DNA of 64,000 nucleotides. Origin: Sphingobium aromaticiconvertens. Lineage in GTDB: Bacteria > Pseudomonadota > Alphaproteobacteria > Sphingomonadales > Sphingomonadaceae. The stretch lies in NCBI RefSeq assembly GCF_037154075.1, contig NZ_JBANRJ010000001.1, positions 614,001 through 678,000 of the forward strand, written 5' to 3'. The notes under the pieces are model-generated. The model made no database searches. It saw only the letters and a list, made by a program, of their open reading frames with translations, and was not told the origin of the DNA. The translations under genes were made by a program, and so were the position numbers. This document shows positions 63,811 through 64,000 of the stretch, one piece after another; positions within the stretch are counted from its first letter, which is position 1, and every line of letters begins with the position of its first letter.

Positions 63811-64000
63811 ATGGCAGGAATAGTGGCAGTAACCGGCGCGGCCGGTGCGCTTGGCCGGAAGGTCGTCGAGACTCTGGCCGGTTCTGGCTGGCGGGTGGTC
63901 GGTATCGATCTGGGTCCGGTCGGTGCGGATGGCGTCGCCTTGGCGCTGGGCGGCGTCGACCTGACTGATGAGGCGGCCATGGCCGGCGCGGCAGAGCGGA
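63811..64000 (+). CDS. SDR / NAD-dependent oxidoreductase, 5' part only
   Basis: The gene starts at ATG 63811 with GGGGAG upstream and runs off the window. The 63 visible residues give the Rossmann motif VTGAAGALGRKVVETLA and an Asp at the end of the second strand (VVGIDLG), indicating NAD preference. It continues the operon 26 bases after the previous SDR gene. The specific reaction cannot be judged from this part. Confidence 0.8.
   Translation, partial: MAGIVAVTGAAGALGRKVVETLAGSGWRVVGIDLGPVGADGVALALGGVDLTDEAAMAGAAER

Overview
The window looks like chromosomal DNA from a sphingomonad alphaproteobacterium (Sphingobium, Sphingomonas or Novosphingobium type). This rests on high GC coding DNA, several TonB-dependent outer-membrane receptors, oxidative catabolism genes, a glutathione-dependent formaldehyde pathway and a cobalamin gene set under B12 riboswitches. 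The genus is an inference from gene content. I saw no rRNA, tRNA, CRISPR array, insertion sequence or prophage.

Layout. 1-7.7 kb holds housekeeping and orphan genes: a DUF2157/GDYXXLXY membrane pair, a zinc-type dehydrogenase, a DNA-binding HhH protein beside an ImmA/IrrE-like protein with an altered metalloprotease motif, a SAM-dependent enzyme and a CYTH-CHAD protein. 7.7-10.9 kb has a MarR regulator divergent from a ClC chloride channel; a palindrome in their promoter recurs in front of an orphan ORF. 10.8-13.6 kb is a nitric-oxide defence block (NsrR-like regulator, truncated globin, flavohaemoglobin, DUF6306 protein). 13.7-20.3 kb has a TetR regulator, a TonB receptor with a long AT-rich leader, TrhO, HU with a strong terminator, a PAP2 phosphatase and a small exported protein. 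20.4-24.0 kb is a GH2 glycosidase coupled to a Tat-exported isomerase-like protein. 24.2-26.9 kb is formaldehyde detoxification (AdhC, VOC protein, FghA, ModE-like regulator). 26.9-33.2 kb is a possible metal or substrate acquisition locus: dihaem peroxidase, small exported protein with an HGHGPDC motif, TonB receptor and a large exported protein of unknown type.

33.2-40.6 kb carries a LysR regulator divergent from an acetyl-CoA hydrolase/CoA transferase, a GT4 glycosyltransferase, an ECF sigma factor with its likely anti-sigma, a DedA protein, a TauE/SafE permease and a HAD phosphatase. 40.6-56.8 kb is the cobalamin island. One minus-strand unit (DUF1636, CobT, alpha-ribazole phosphatase, CobS, CobC, CbiB, CobQ, CobU) and a second (CobW, CobN, CobO, BluB) each sit behind a B12 riboswitch, with BtuCD/BtuF import genes between them. 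The genes are tightly coupled by ATGA and TGATG overlaps. Together they import corrinoids, make the lower ligand, adenosylate cobalt and assemble the nucleotide loop; no corrin-ring methyltransferases are present here. Next to the second riboswitch lies a TonB receptor lacking its signal peptide and plug. 58.6-64 kb is an acyl-CoA or short-chain acid catabolism cluster (nitronate monooxygenase, TetR regulator, acyl-CoA dehydrogenase, aldehyde dehydrogenase, two SDRs), with a palindrome likely to be the TetR operator.
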